Shown here piece after piece: positions 1 to 10,591 of a stretch of DNA of 64,000 nucleotides (position 1 is the first letter of the stretch; every line of letters starts with the position of its first letter). The notes beneath the pieces are model-generated. The model was not told the DNA's origin. It searched no databases and saw nothing but the letters and a program-made list of their open reading frames with translations. A program made the translations under genes and the position numbers. The DNA comes from Rhabditoides inermis (lineage: Eukaryota; Nematoda; Chromadorea; Rhabditida; Rhabditidae), in contig CAWZYM010000312.1 in NCBI GenBank assembly GCA_963966185.1, positions 62,001 to 126,000 of the forward strand, given 5' to 3'.

Positions 1-1513
1 CGGACGGGGTGAGTTGGAATATGATATATGAACGAACCACTTTCTCACTCAGTTGGGACCACAACTGTATGTTTTTTAGCCGACCCTCCATCCTCCCGTT
101 CTTCCCGGCAGGCAGTGCGTGATCCATACGCCCTATGGGACACCCGACAGCCGGTACTATACACACTCGACAGGTCACTCGGTGAGGACAGTACATATAA
201 GTAGCCAGCTATGGTCGTTTTGTGTTTGACAAAGTTGATAAGTTAGTGATAAAGAAGAGGCAAAGTTTATCAATCGTAGAGATCAATCAGATAGGGTTGC
301 TAGTTGAGGATTCAGGGTTTATGATTCATGATTCATGATTCATGATTCAATATTGCTTCTTTCAGGCCCGGCCGCGCGTTCGCAGATCTCAGCTGCCATC
401 CACTTCTGGCAGCGATACTCCTGTCTGCAATTCAAGCAAGCGTGAGTATCTCTTTTCAACTTTTCAATGAAACCAGAGTCACATTGACCAACTTTTCAAT
501 ATGGATAGTTTTCATGACTGAAAAAACAGTTGATGTACGATTATAACGATACTCAGCTACCATTGACGATATGCATCATGTTCGATTCTTGAGATAGTTC
601 TGAAACGTAATCAAAAGAGCGCAAAATCGAAGCAATACGAAGTTTCAGCGACGATGTGACTCCATGGAACGCGCCGCGTATTCGGTTCTACAAGGGAAGA
701 GGGTGCTGGAGTATGATAGGAAGGTGAGTCGGAGACATATTCAAACAAACACTAATATTACTATACAAGACTCTCTCACTACAGTTTTTTTTCTGAAACT
801 TTAATTTTAATTGTTCGTTGTCGAAGTACGTTTCAAGTGTATTATGTTTTTGTTGTTCGTAGGCTATTGCTAATTTTTGATCAACCTTGTTTGTAAAAAT
901 TAACATTGTTCAATGTTTCAAGCACATAAATATATTGCAGACAGCCATTCGCTCGGAGTCAAGATCTCTCTCTGGGTGCGGGGTGTGAGGAGGTGGGGAG
1001 GGGGTGGAGGTGTTCAGTACATTCCAGTCACAAGTCACAAGAAAGTCAAAGAAGAATGTGTTGAAAAGTACTTAGTAGTTGGCTTTTGATCTCTTTCATC
1101 AGACCGACTGTGATTCGAGAACAGACAGAAAGTCGCGTTGAAGAGATTGTTTATTGCACAACATTGAAAGACATGTTTGCTCTTTCAAACATAGCTTTTG
1201 TGAAATGTATGAAATTTGTGTGTTGAATTTTGTAAAGTACATATATTATGTCGTGGATGTCGCCACAATTTTACAGCAACGATGACTGTTTTGGTATAAC
1301 TTTGATGTTTTGGTATAACTTTGAAATGTATTATCATGTATTTATTATTTCCTTATTCAGTTCGCAACGGCTTCTCACGAGCTGGCACACGCATTGGGGC
1401 TGTTTCACACACAGTCACGGCCAGACAGGTAGGAGGAAGAGGATCTCTCTCTCTCTCTCTCTTTCTCTATCTCTATCTCTCTCTATCTCTCTCCCTCTCT
1501 CTCCCCATCTCTC

Positions 1514-1566
<53 letters not shown>

Positions 1567-1591
1567 GTCCCTCTTTCTTTCCTCTCCTCTC

Positions 1592-1632
<41 letters not shown>

Positions 1633-2829
1633 ATCTCTATCTGTCTATCTACATATCTGTCTCCCCTTTCTCTCGCTACCTGTCTCATTCAGGGACGGTG
1701 CAGTTGTGATCAACCCCAGCAACGTCTACCCGAGTATGATGGGCAACTTTGTGAGAGTGAGAATTACATTTTTACTGTTTCAGTCAGATCGAACAAGACT
1801 TATCATTACCTACATTGAGACCATCTGGGATACAAAACGCCCTTAAAACGAATATAACTCATGTTTCGAAGAAATGAATTTGGGAAAAGAACAAACAACT
1901 ACATACAAAGAAAAAACTGTAATGCTGTATTCTGAACTTGTTTTAGATGCCGTGGTTCGTGGCTGACACTCACAACATGAGCTACGATGTTGGATCAGTC
2001 ATGCACTATAGTCCATGTGAGTGGATTGGATTGATATACTGTCCATATCAAGAATACAACAACGGAGATGAACCACGATGGGTTTGCGTGAAGTATCTGT
2101 CGATGAATTCTTCTCGTCGGGATCCGACATGAAGGAGGGGTGGTGTGCTTGGTCTGAGTGAGTGACAGGCTGTGATTATGATATATTCGTGATATTCGTG
2201 ACGTTATAAGTTATTTCAACTTGTTGTTATTACTTATGCGCATATAGTGGATGATATCAGATTCGTATTATCAATCAGTTGTGGTCATGTATTTTATGTC
2301 CTGACCGAAACTTACCACATGCGTAATACTAATGCATATAGCACTTTTTTTGATAAAGTGATATTTTTGCGCTCACAAGAATTATATCATTTTGTATCAT
2401 CCGTAACACTGTTCATGTTTGAGCTGAAACATATTCACTCTCCATTTGCAGACGCATTCGCGCGCGATCCCTCGAAGCCAACGATTCTCACAAAGGACTG
2501 GCGATATCAGACAGTAATGGGACAGAAGACAGGGCCCTCGTTTGGAGACGTCAAACTAATCAACAGGATGTACCAGTGTGCGGAAGGTGAGGAGAGAGAG
2601 GGAGAGAGAGGGAGAGAGATAGGGAGAGAGAGAGAGAGATAGGGAGAGAGAGAGAGAGGAGGGAGAGAGGGGGGAGAGAAAGAGAGAGGAGAAGTAGAGA
2701 TAGAGAGGTAAAGAGAAAGGAGGAGAGAGAGGAAGATTTTAATTGGAAATGTTCATCTCAAATGGTATGGTGTTTGAAGAGTTTGGAATTGATATCGTGT
2801 TATCGGGTAGTCGGTAGATGCCTTGGAAA

Positions 2830-2861
<32 letters not shown>

Positions 2862-2895
2862 GGAGAGAGGGGGAGAGAGGGAGAGAGAGAGAAAC

Positions 2896-2953
<58 letters not shown>

Positions 2954-4101
2954 GAGAGAGAGGGAGAGAAAGGGAGAGAGAGGAGGGAGTAGAGATAGAG
3001 GGAGTAAGGGAGAAAGAGAGAGAGAGGGGAGGGAGAGAGAGAGAGTTGCAGGCAACCCGTCCCTCTCCGCTGTACACTGTCTGAACACCGGCCTTCCTGA
3101 CTCGAAACACCCCGGCGCATGTATCTGCCCGGCTGTCTTTGAGGCAAGAACATACACCCAATTTCAAGGGTCATCTTTTATGTAAGAAATTCGATTAATA
3201 ACTGTAGCATTTCCGCAGATGTGTATTACATGATTAGGGGTTTTTACTTTATGACTACCTTATGAAACGTATTGCAGAATTAAGAGGACAATTATCGACA
3301 TATGTTTCTCTGGGCGCACATAGAAACCACATGTATAACTCAATTCCTTTGTTTCCATTTGATGATTACAAATAGTTAGTTTTCCAATACTGGTTGCAGG
3401 GCGCTGACTGTTCGCGGCGTCGCATCGGAGACGCGTCCGTGTGCAATGGGGAGGGTCTGGTGGTGAGAGGAGGGAGGTGGAAGACCTGCATAACTATCAC
3501 TATGACTACCTACCTAATACGTCTATACCTTCCTTCACATACGTCGACCTACTTATGACCTATGTACCTAAACTACCTGTAGCTATAACTATAACCTGAT
3601 ACCATGTTACCTTATAGCTGTAACTAAGTGTATTTTTGACCCGATTCACCCAGGCGACGTCTTCTGTGCAGAATCTGACTGGCGTGTATGGGAAGGCTGA
3701 CAACAAGTACTCGACAGATGCGGTCGACTGTGTCTGGCATATCACGGTGACATGAATCACACTTCTTATTCCAACTCCAACTTCTGAAATGTCAGGTCCC
3801 CTCGCCGCAAAAGATCGAAGTTCGTGTGCTGAACATGCCCGAAGAGGTGCGTTTCTCATACGTTTCCCACTAACAAGTTTAGACATCTTTTAAATATGGA
3901 ATACGTTAGAGGTAATGATTTACTTACTCTTCACTGGTTATGTTGTATGAGTGATTCGATAAATGGTTGAGTTACGGTTCTTGTAACAAAAATAATGATG
4001 ATGGAAATAAAACGAGGTGCATAGGTGTGTACGATTGGGTGCGACTATCGAGGAGTCGAGATCAACATAGGAGACTGGGATTCGGCCGGGATGTGGTGAG
4101 G

Positions 4102-4147
<46 letters not shown>

Positions 4148-4331
4148 CTCTCTCTCCCTCCCTCCCTCCCTCCCTCCCTCTCCCTCCCTCCCTCATGTAA
4201 CCTTTAGGTTCTGTTGTTCCGGTTCGGAGGACGCAGTGATCACCAGTCTCCATCAGCTCATCACCATTCGAGCTCTTTCGAGGATTGGACAGAGCAACTT
4301 CACAGTCAGCTACCAAGCAGTGGATGCCTAG
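1..4331 (+). CDS. Astacin metalloprotease, NAS type (astacin-EGF-CUB), 5' partial
   Basis: A secreted zinc endopeptidase of the astacin (M12A) family; the 5' end lies outside the window. Exons joined by phase: <1-8, 112-181, 366-441, 649-723, 941-992, 1361-1428, 1693-1750, 1947-2016, 2452-2586, 3052-3143, 3400-3462, 3654-3746, 3796-3846, 4025-4095, 4208-4331 (TAG). The zinc motif HELAHALGLFH is in exon 1361-1428, followed by TQSRPDRD across the splice. The Met-turn SVMHY is in exon 1947-2016. An EGF-like segment (C-N-G-C-x-CP, then EGADC) spans 3052-3462, and a CUB domain runs from 3654 to the stop. This order is the usual one for one nematode NAS subgroup. The intron 3144-3399 begins with GC. 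The residue after the third His is Thr rather than Glu, which I believe is common in nematode NAS proteins. The exon at 1-8 is the least certain. Introns carry long (CT)n and (GA)n tracts. Confidence 0.9.
1441..1668. repeat. (CT)n microsatellite in an astacin intron
   Basis: Almost pure CT dinucleotide with C- and T-run interruptions, filling most of the intron 1429-1692 directly after the donor site. It produces spurious Ser/Leu-rich open frames. Confidence 0.95.
2041..2157 (+). repeat. Dispersed repeat A, copy 1
   Basis: About 117 bp, lying in an astacin intron, that matches 62471-62602 with a few substitutions and small indels (shared cores ACAACAACGGAGATGAA and GCGTGAAGTATCTGTCG). Same orientation in both places. 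Probably a fragment of an interspersed element. Confidence 0.75.
2587..3050. repeat. (GA)n tracts in an astacin intron
   Basis: Two long GA-rich blocks, about 2590-2735 and 2826-3045, separated by about 90 bp of unique sequence. The second ends just before the acceptor of exon 3052-3143. Confidence 0.95.
4096..4197. repeat. (CT)n/(CCCT)n tract in an astacin intron
   Basis: Pyrimidine-only tract filling most of the last intron of the astacin gene (4096-4207). Confidence 0.95.
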
Positions 4332-4567
4332 AATGATTCGCATAAATGTTTTGTCACGTTTGTTTATAAGAAAACTGATTGGACTATACTGCGAGAATAC
4401 CAGTATGGTCACATGCCATACAATCGAGACGAAACCGCGCAAACTAGACACAAACAAACCTGCTAGATCAGACTTCCTTTCTCTCTCTTTCATTGGAATC
4501 GTATATAATCACACTAATCAGCTGATCTCGCGGGAGACAATAAACAATATCAACACACCAGGTAATG

Positions 4568-4577
4568 GATATATAAA
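4568..4577 (+). promoter_or_regulatory. TATA-like box
   Basis: TATATAAATAT lies about 30-40 bp before the ATG at 4607. Position and sequence suit a core promoter with a very short 5' UTR. Confidence 0.5.
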
Positions 4578-4606
4578 TATCTGGAAGAAGTGGGAAGACG
4601 AGAGCA

Positions 4607-5049
4607 ATGCTTCCGTTTCTGTGGACAGTTTTTGCGCTGCACTTATTCGCAGTGCAAGCTGCTCCAGCTAATTTGTCGGTATGATTTTCTTTTAAAGAAT
4701 ATAATTGATTGTTGAATTGATTTCACGTACATTGTTGATTTGAATTGAATAGATTTCAGGAAATCGATACCCTCTCTCGTTCGGATCTAGCTGATGTGAA
4801 GCGGCTGCTGTCTCGGATAGAAAAAAGAGCGGAGGGAGATGTGAGGATAGTAGCAGCCAGGAAGGGAGATGCACAAAAGAGACAGAAAGTGGGTTGAGAT
4901 TTGTGTATGTATAATACGTGATCTCCCTTCCCCGAGATCTCCCTTCCCCGCGCGGGCTCGCCTCACACACTCGCCACATGCGTACCGCTCTCTAATCTTG
5001 TTCACGCAGTGTGAGGATTTACCCGAGAAGTCACATGGGGTGGAGAAGT

Positions 5050-5051
<2 letters not shown>
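4607..5051 (+). CDS. Small secreted protein with dibasic sites, possible peptide precursor
   Basis: Exon 1 (4607-4678) encodes a clean signal peptide, MLPFLWTVFALHLFAVQA, then a GT donor. Exon 2 starts at 4754-4760 after TTTCAG (reading EIDTLSRSDLADVKRLLSRI). Two 3' ends are open. Reading straight on gives a TGA at 4895-4897 (about 69 aa). A GTGGGT donor at 4889 and an acceptor at 5009 would add exon 5010-5051 ending CEDLPEKSHGVEK (TAA). KR pairs occur three times, as expected for proprotein convertase sites. A neuropeptide or other processed peptide is possible, but I do not recognise the family. The nearby TATA-like box supports the start. Confidence 0.55.

Positions 5052-5054
<3 letters not shown>

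Positions 5055-5090
<36 letters not shown>
5055..5090. repeat. (GA)n microsatellite
   Basis: Pure GA tract just after the small secreted gene. Confidence 0.95.
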
Positions 5091-5095
<5 letters not shown>

Positions 5096-5097
5096 GT

Positions 5098-5172
5098 ACT
5101 TGCAAATGACCCTCAATTCATTAAAATCAGACCGCCAAGCGCGCGAATTGAGAGGTCGATTGATCTTGCCTC
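5098..5172 (+). repeat. Dispersed repeat C, copy 1
   Basis: About 75 bp matching the reverse complement of 56785-56865 (shared blocks ACTTGCAAATGAC, AAAATCAGACCGC and AAGCGCGCGAATTGA). The rest of 5173-5445 shows a poly-G run near 5241 and nothing gene-like. Confidence 0.65.
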
Positions 5173-5504
5173 GATAGAGCGGCTAAAAGCGACGAAATGA
5201 TGTCTGGAAAGTATGCGGCAATTGGTTGCCGTACCGTTAACCGGGGGGGGGGGATACCCTATATTAATTCACACATGCACACTTCCTCGAAATGACGCGC
5301 CTAGAAGATTAGTTATTTTTAGAGGATCCACCAATAACATTGACCTTCAAGATTACCTCCAAACCTCCGATATATGCAAAGCCCCCAAAAATTCTCCAAA
5401 ATCATAACGAACCCACATAATTGTCATGTGAAATGATACCAAGTGTTTATTATATCACCCCAAATATTTTGTGTATCCAGTTATGAAAAGTGTTATATGT
5501 ATGT

Positions 5505-6206
5505 TTAGTGTTTGTTGATAACGATAGGAGCAGCGCCGTTGCAAGATACGGTAGCACGGGCGATCTGGAGAGAGTGGAGGGAGTTAAGGAGAGAGGGGAG
5601 AGAGAGGAGAGAGAGGGGAGAGAGAGAGGGGGGGAGAGGGGAGAGAGAGAGAGTCTACCTCGTTGGCCTTGTTGACGGCAGTCTGTACGAACTGATGTAC
5701 GCGCTCGCAGTCTGCCACCACATTGTAGACGACGGCAAAGTGGCCGGCCACAGACCGAGCCTGTGCGATACTTGTGACGGTTGGTTGCATGTGGAGAGCT
5801 CACCTGTGCGTTGAGTCCATTCACCTGGGCGGCCTTTCCCTGCTGTGAGGCGAGTGTGGCGAGTCTCTGGTGGACGATGGAGAGACGGGCGGTGTTGGCA
5901 GATGCGGCGTAGGGAAGCACTGTCTCGATCACAACCTCCACTGGCGACACAGAGCGACGCTTGCGTTCTGCGTACATACAAAGTAGAGAAAGTATTGAGT
6001 CGAATGAGCGACTTCTCTTCTTTTTCTTAATCTGTTTGATTAATCTACTCATGACTGGAGATACAAGCTACAATGTGGTTACCAGAAGGGGTCTCAGCAG
6101 CGGGTGCTTGTGTGGGAGCCCCTCCAGCGGCGGGGGCAGGGGAGGGAGGGGCACAAGCCATGGAAACGGCACACAGGCAAGCGAGGAGAACGAGAGTAGA
6201 CTGCAT
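5505..6206 (-). CDS. Small secreted protein, inverted-repeat copy 1
   Basis: Four exons on the minus strand: 6083-6206, 5804-5967, 5659-5760, 5505-5564; 149 aa. The N-terminus is a signal peptide (MQSTLVLLACLCAVSMA) followed by a Pro/Ala-rich stretch, then RKRRS, a good furin-type site, and a mature part of about 105 residues predicted to be largely helical, with two cysteines (ADC and VSCNG). It differs from its twin at 6572-7275 by a one-codon deletion in the Pro/Ala stretch and a few substitutions, including Lys for Ser before ANE. The family is not recognised. It is divergently transcribed from its twin and each has its own TATA-like box inside the repeat arms. Confidence 0.85.
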
Positions 6207-6250
6207 GCTGGAGGGAACACCGATGGATGGAACACACTATCACATACCCC

Positions 6251-6259
6251 TTTATATAA
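6251..6259 (-). promoter_or_regulatory. TATA-like box of inverted-repeat copy 1
   Basis: TTATATAAAG read on the minus strand, about 45-50 bp before the ATG. The mirror-image copy is at 6524-6532. Confidence 0.55.
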
Positions 6260-6523
6260 CCGATATGCACTATTGTACACTGTAGAGTAACAATATTCGA
6301 AGGATGACTCATTTGGTTATTGCTTGTTGTGTTTGCTCAATAAAGTATGATGCGTAGAGATAGACCACCCTGCTTTTCACGAAAGCAAACACAACTCTCA
6401 CTTGATATAGCGTCATTCAAAAGCGCTATAAACTGTGTACATGTTGTAAGCAAAAAAGTTGCTAGATGTTGGGAAAGTGTTCACATAACCAAACCCATAA
6501 CTCGTACAATAGTGCATATCGGT

Positions 6524-6532
6524 TATATAAAG
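6524..6532 (+). promoter_or_regulatory. TATA-like box of inverted-repeat copy 2
   Basis: TATATAAAG about 40-48 bp before the ATG at 6572, conserved in both repeat arms. Confidence 0.55.
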
Positions 6533-6571
6533 GGGCATGTGATAGTGTGTCCCATCGGTGTTCCCTCCAGC

Positions 6572-7275
6572 ATGCAGTCTACTCTCGTTCTCCTCGCTTG
6601 CCTGTGTGCCGTTTCCATGGCGTGTGCCCCTCCCTCCCCAGCTCCCGGCGCCGCTGGAGGGGCTCCCACCCAAGCACCCGCTACTGAGACCCCTTCTGGT
6701 AACCACATTGTAGCTTGTATCTCCAGTCATGAGTAGATTAATCAAGCAGATTAAGAAAAAAGAAGAGCAGTCGCTCATTCGACTCAATACTTTCTGTACT
6801 TTCTATGTGCGCAGGTCGCAAGCGTCGCTCTGTTTCGCCAGTGGAGGTTGTGATCGAGACAGTGCTTCCCTACGCGGCATCTGCCAACACCGCCCGTCTC
6901 TCCATCGTCCACCAGAGACTCGCCACACTCGCCTCACAGCAGGGAAAGGCCGCCCAGGTGAATGGACTCAACGCACAGGTGAGCTCTGCCCATGCAACCA
7001 ACCGTCACAAGGATCGCACAGGCTCGGTCTGTCGCCGGCCACTTTGCCGTCGTCTACAATGTGGTGGCAGACTGCGAGCGCGTACATCAGTTCGTACAGA
7101 CTGCCGTCAACAGTGCCAACGAGGTAGACTCTCTCTCTCTCCCCTCTCTCTCTCCCCTCTCTCTCCCCTCTCTCTCCCTCTCCCCTCTCTCCCTAACTCC
7201 CTCCACTCTCTCCAGATCGCCCGTGCTACCGTATCTTGCAACGGCGCTGCTCCTATCGTTATCAACAAACACTAA
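6572..7275 (+). CDS. Small secreted protein, inverted-repeat copy 2
   Basis: Exons 6572-6698, 6815-6978, 7022-7123, 7216-7275; 150 aa, stop TAA. Signal peptide, Pro/Ala-rich linker, RKRR cleavage site and a mature domain almost identical to the minus-strand copy. Intron positions and phases (1, 0, 0) are the same in both, so the duplication was genomic, not by retroposition. The first intron starts GTAACC and the last is a CT-rich tract. No known domain is recognised. The high identity points to a recent inverted duplication or continuing gene conversion between the arms. Confidence 0.87.
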
Positions 7276-7551
7276 GCATACATACAACACTCTTCATAAC
7301 TGGATACACAAAATATTTGGGGTGATAAACGGTTGGGATTAGTCACATGCCGGTTGTGTGGGTTACATTCTTCACAGTGCTTTTCGTTTTGTAAAAAAAA
7401 AGATAAAAAAAAGCAAAAGCAATCTTTGAAAAAGCAATATTGGATGTCGAATGTCGATGTTCCGATGCGATTGGTGGAGGTGAATCCCCTCAGTTCGACG
7501 AATAGCATGGATTTTTGGAGGAGGATGATTGTGTTTCGAATTGACGTATGA

Positions 7552-7836
7552 GACACTTGGGAGACCACCTACCCGCTGGATAGATTCTATCCGTACCTTC
7601 TCGAGACAGTTCAATCGTGTCATCCACTTGAGGACCCTCCGTTGTACCTGGAGAAACGTGTAGAGTGGAGTAAACGCCCAAAGTCGACAGCAACCAGTAC
7701 ACCACGACCCACAGACGACTACCGCAGCCTCGTGAGTCGGATTGATTATTGATTTTTACTCGAACAGCTTTGTTTTTAGAAAATGAAGGGACGCCAGAGC
7801 AAGCAAAACGTGGGTTTGGTGGAGCAGAAGATCTGT
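7552..7836 (+). other. Possible exons of an unrecognised gene
   Basis: An open block 7552-7731 (reading YPLDRFYPYLLETV, later LEKRVEWSKRP and TPRPTDDYRSL) ends at a consensus GTGAGT donor. A second block 7780-7836 follows a TTTTTAG acceptor in phase 0 and ends at a GTAAAG donor. I could not find a convincing start or a 3' end, so this may be a broken or very short gene. Confidence 0.25.
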
Positions 7837-7845
7837 GTAAAGTGC

Positions 7846-7889
<44 letters not shown>

Positions 7890-8060
7890 TATCACCCGTG
7901 GTTTTGCCTAATGATCGCGTTGCATTTCGCATACCTCGCATTAGTCATTCTTCGGGTGATTTCGGCGACTCGTCGATTAGCATGTGTCGGGTGAGGGTAG
8001 AAAAGGGCGGCGGGGCGGCGTCCGAGCGTCACAGTCATTCGGACTCTCTCCCGTCGTGCG

Positions 8061-9382
8061 ATGCGTCTGCTCGTGCCGCTCCTCCCCCTCCTCCTCCTCG
8101 TCGGCGCCGCTCATTCCGCCGGCTACGTCCCGCCTTGGGAGCAAGTCTCCTTCCAGTCCAAGGCAGCGTCATACATCGATCGATATCCGATCGATCATCG
8201 ATTCGACATGCTTTCAGACCAAGCAGTTCAATACGAAACCGTGGTTCACGACTGATGTGGGCAACAGGTTCTGCCCGGGTGGAAATTGCAATGGAATTGC
8301 ACAACTAGTGAGTTGATTAGGAGATATGGTGCGCGTTTGAATCGCGCCTCACTCTCACTCAGACTTGTGTGCACATTGGATGCGGGTCGACTGGCAAATA
8401 CGAGGGCAGACGGATGGACGATATGAACTTGCGCTGGCTAGCCTATAATGTATGTCAAGTTTACGTTTTGTTACGTGAGCCTCGCATAACATATATGTTT
8501 AGTTCTACACTGTTGAACCTCTAGACAGCAAGAACAACGTGCTGCGAGTGATAAATGGTGGTAACAGCATAAGCCAGGTTTGTAAAACAAAAACTATTTC
8601 ATGCCATTCATTTTTTTTAAATCAGATTCGTGAAACGGATCAAAAAGATAATATGTTGTGGAAGTCTGACACATTTGCAATGCAGAAGCCTGGCTTCAAC
8701 ACTTTGATGTACAACTACTGGAAAAGTGTGAGTAGAATTATATTCATTTCTATTTCATAATATAATTACAGGCTTCGAATGCAAAATATAACAAACCGCC
8801 GGTAACAAGAACTTATTCAACTTTTGTGTTGGATTATTGTTGGTAAATGATCAATATTTAGACGGCAAAAGGCATCAACGCTGGCTACTTGTTCTTTGGC
8901 AAAAATAACTATTTTGGAGATGGATATGTCAACTTCCAGTATACTCCTGAGAAAGATAAGGTATTTCATTTCAATATTTTGATTAAATTAACAAGAGAAT
9001 TATAGAACCAAATGATGACACAACAAAGGGAGTTTCCTGTTTCTTACGCATCTGATATCACAATGCTGGATAAGGTTGTAGGAAACTTGTTCAAGTTACT
9101 TGACTTTTTTTAGGATCACCCTTTCTACATCAAAAAGTTCACTATGTCAGTGGATGGTCATGACAGTGTGGTGTACGTCGAACTGTTATGTGTGTTTTTG
9201 AATACGCTGTTTTCAGTGAGATTCCTATTGGCGTGGATAAAGGCTGTGAGAGCGACTACGACCGCTGGATCAACTCCTATGGCGCCTATGTGTACTACTA
9301 TTCCGGAAAGCCTTCTGAGGGCAGCGACTTCCGCCAGATCTACTACTTCCCAGACATCAATTCCTACCCCTTCCTCACTTAG
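8061..9382 (+). CDS. Secreted protein of unknown family, 10 exons
   Basis: Exon 1 encodes a Leu-rich signal peptide ([19 protein letters not shown]). Exons: 8061-8162 (or -8144), 8218-8307, 8363-8449, 8503-8577, 8626-8727, 8772-8801, 8862-8960, 9006-9074, 9114-9172, 9217-9382 (TAG). All junctions are phase 0 except the last. Introns are very short (about 40-60 bp), which supports the model. The first intron either uses a GC donor after AAG at 8162 or a weak GT (GTCTCC) after 8144. The mature protein has several Cys (FCPGGNC, CVHIGCG, GCESD) and many aromatic and Asn residues. A poly(A) signal lies at 9473-9478. I do not recognise the family; a secreted lectin-like or effector role is only a guess. 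Confidence 0.85.
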
Positions 9383-9472
9383 GGCCCTCGTATCCCCCCC
9401 CTCCCCGACACGTATTCTTGTCTAACTATCATATTCAAATGAACTAACTGCGTTCAGTTAGGGTTTGTGGGC

Positions 9473-9478
9473 AATAAA
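9473..9478 (+). promoter_or_regulatory. Poly(A) signal AATAAA
   Basis: Canonical hexamer about 90 bp after the stop codon at 9382. Confidence 0.75.
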
Positions 9479-9560
9479 GTGTTTGTCGATATCTTGTGTA
9501 ATGTGTGATAGAGGAAGGTCAAACTAGACACATGATATGTATACTCCAGTCATGAGTAAA

Positions 9561-9665
9561 TTGAAACTTCATCACTTCATCACTTCATCATTTTATCACT
9601 TCATCACTTCATCACGATGTGATGAAGTGATAAAATGATGAAGTGATGAAGTGATGAAGTTTCAA
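9561..9665. repeat. Perfect 47-bp hairpin of (TGATGAAG)n
   Basis: Arms 9561-9607 and 9619-9665 are exact reverse complements, including the non-repetitive ends TTGAAAC and GTTTCAA. The core is an 8-bp tandem repeat. It could extrude as a cruciform. Confidence 0.95.
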
Positions 9666-10294
9666 TTTTCGTTTTTTTCCGTAACAAACTTTTTAATTTG
9701 TAAAAAGTAATTTGTAAACTGTTTTTGTATACTTTCAATCGTTTTTATCAGTTTGAGCTTTTCTCTAAAGCAACATGACAGAAGCGGAAGATGCCAATTT
9801 ACATAGAAGAGAAGAGGAAGAGGACGATCGACGATGTTCCAGATGCAAAGTTTCTTCCTCTTGCTCTTTCATGTTCCTCATCCTCATCCGCGTTTGAGGG
9901 ACGCACTGATACTGGCGTTGTCGTATAGAGAGAACCTATTTGTTGGAATAATTACGCGCCGGGCACAAGCAAACTCTTATCCACCAACGTAACCTGACGT
10001 CGTCAATACGTCGCCATCTTTCGTTGGTATGACAAGGGCTCAGTTGGTTAAAAAAACGATCTTGTTGTAGCATTCTACAGTAACACATCATCATTGCAGT
10101 AGCACATCATCATTTGCATCCTACAAGTTTTCAAGTATGGAGCATCTTCATCTTGATCTTGTATATTATGATGTTGTTTATGAGTAAGCGGACAAACGAA
10201 CATCTGTTCTGTTGCCGTATTATGTTTCAACAAATTGACAACATTCGACAAACCACTGAATACACCTTGAAAATACGAAAATTAAAAAAAAGTT
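9666..10294. other. Non-coding stretch between two hairpins
   Basis: No convincing gene. The only open frame with a good start (about 9776-9895, 40 codons, acidic then hydrophobic) has no supporting splice or promoter context. The stretch is bounded by two hairpins with the same octamer repeat, so the whole 9561-10364 may be one mobile element. Confidence 0.5.
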
Positions 10295-10364
10295 GATCAC
10301 TTCATCACTTCATCATGTGATGAAGTGATGAAGTGATGAAGTGATGAAGTGATGAAGTGATGAA
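10295..10364. repeat. Second (TGATGAAG)n hairpin
   Basis: A short left arm (ATCACTTCATCACTTCATCA) followed by a longer direct array of TGATGAAG in the opposite sense; the same octamer unit as the hairpin at 9561. Confidence 0.9.
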
Positions 10365-10542
10365 TTTTTTAGGATGCCTCATATTGGTAGTGTAAAATAA
10401 CATATAGTGAGAAACGGGAAACACAAGTGTTCTTTACCAATCTTCTAGTTTCCCGCCGATTTTATTCTTACGTCACGTTTTCGTATTTTTACGTATTCTT
10501 TCTTTTTGACGTGTATTATTGTTCATTTACGTTAATGTTGAC

Positions 10543-10578
<36 letters not shown>

Positions 10579-10591
10579 ATATTCAGACATC

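Larger units (their letters stand above)
5446..7333. repeat. Large inverted repeat (two arms of about 830 bp, spacer about 225 bp)
   Basis: The left arm 5446-6278 is the reverse complement of the right arm 6504-7333, with scattered substitutions and small indels. Each arm contains a whole gene, including all introns, plus about 70 bp upstream with a TATA-like box. The spacer 6279-6503 is single-copy. The outer ends stop abruptly about 170-180 bp (left) or 60 bp (right) past the stop codons. Confidence 0.93.

Noticed and set aside
2739..3167. Overlapping long open frames on both strands
   Set aside because: They are Ser/Leu or Arg/Glu runs created by (GA)n repeats within an astacin intron.
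5961..6290. Open frames opposite to the twin-gene exons
   Set aside because: They are antisense shadows, present in mirror image in both repeat arms.
9561..9665. CRISPR-like array of short repeats
   Set aside because: The repeats are contiguous octamers without spacers, and the genome is eukaryotic.
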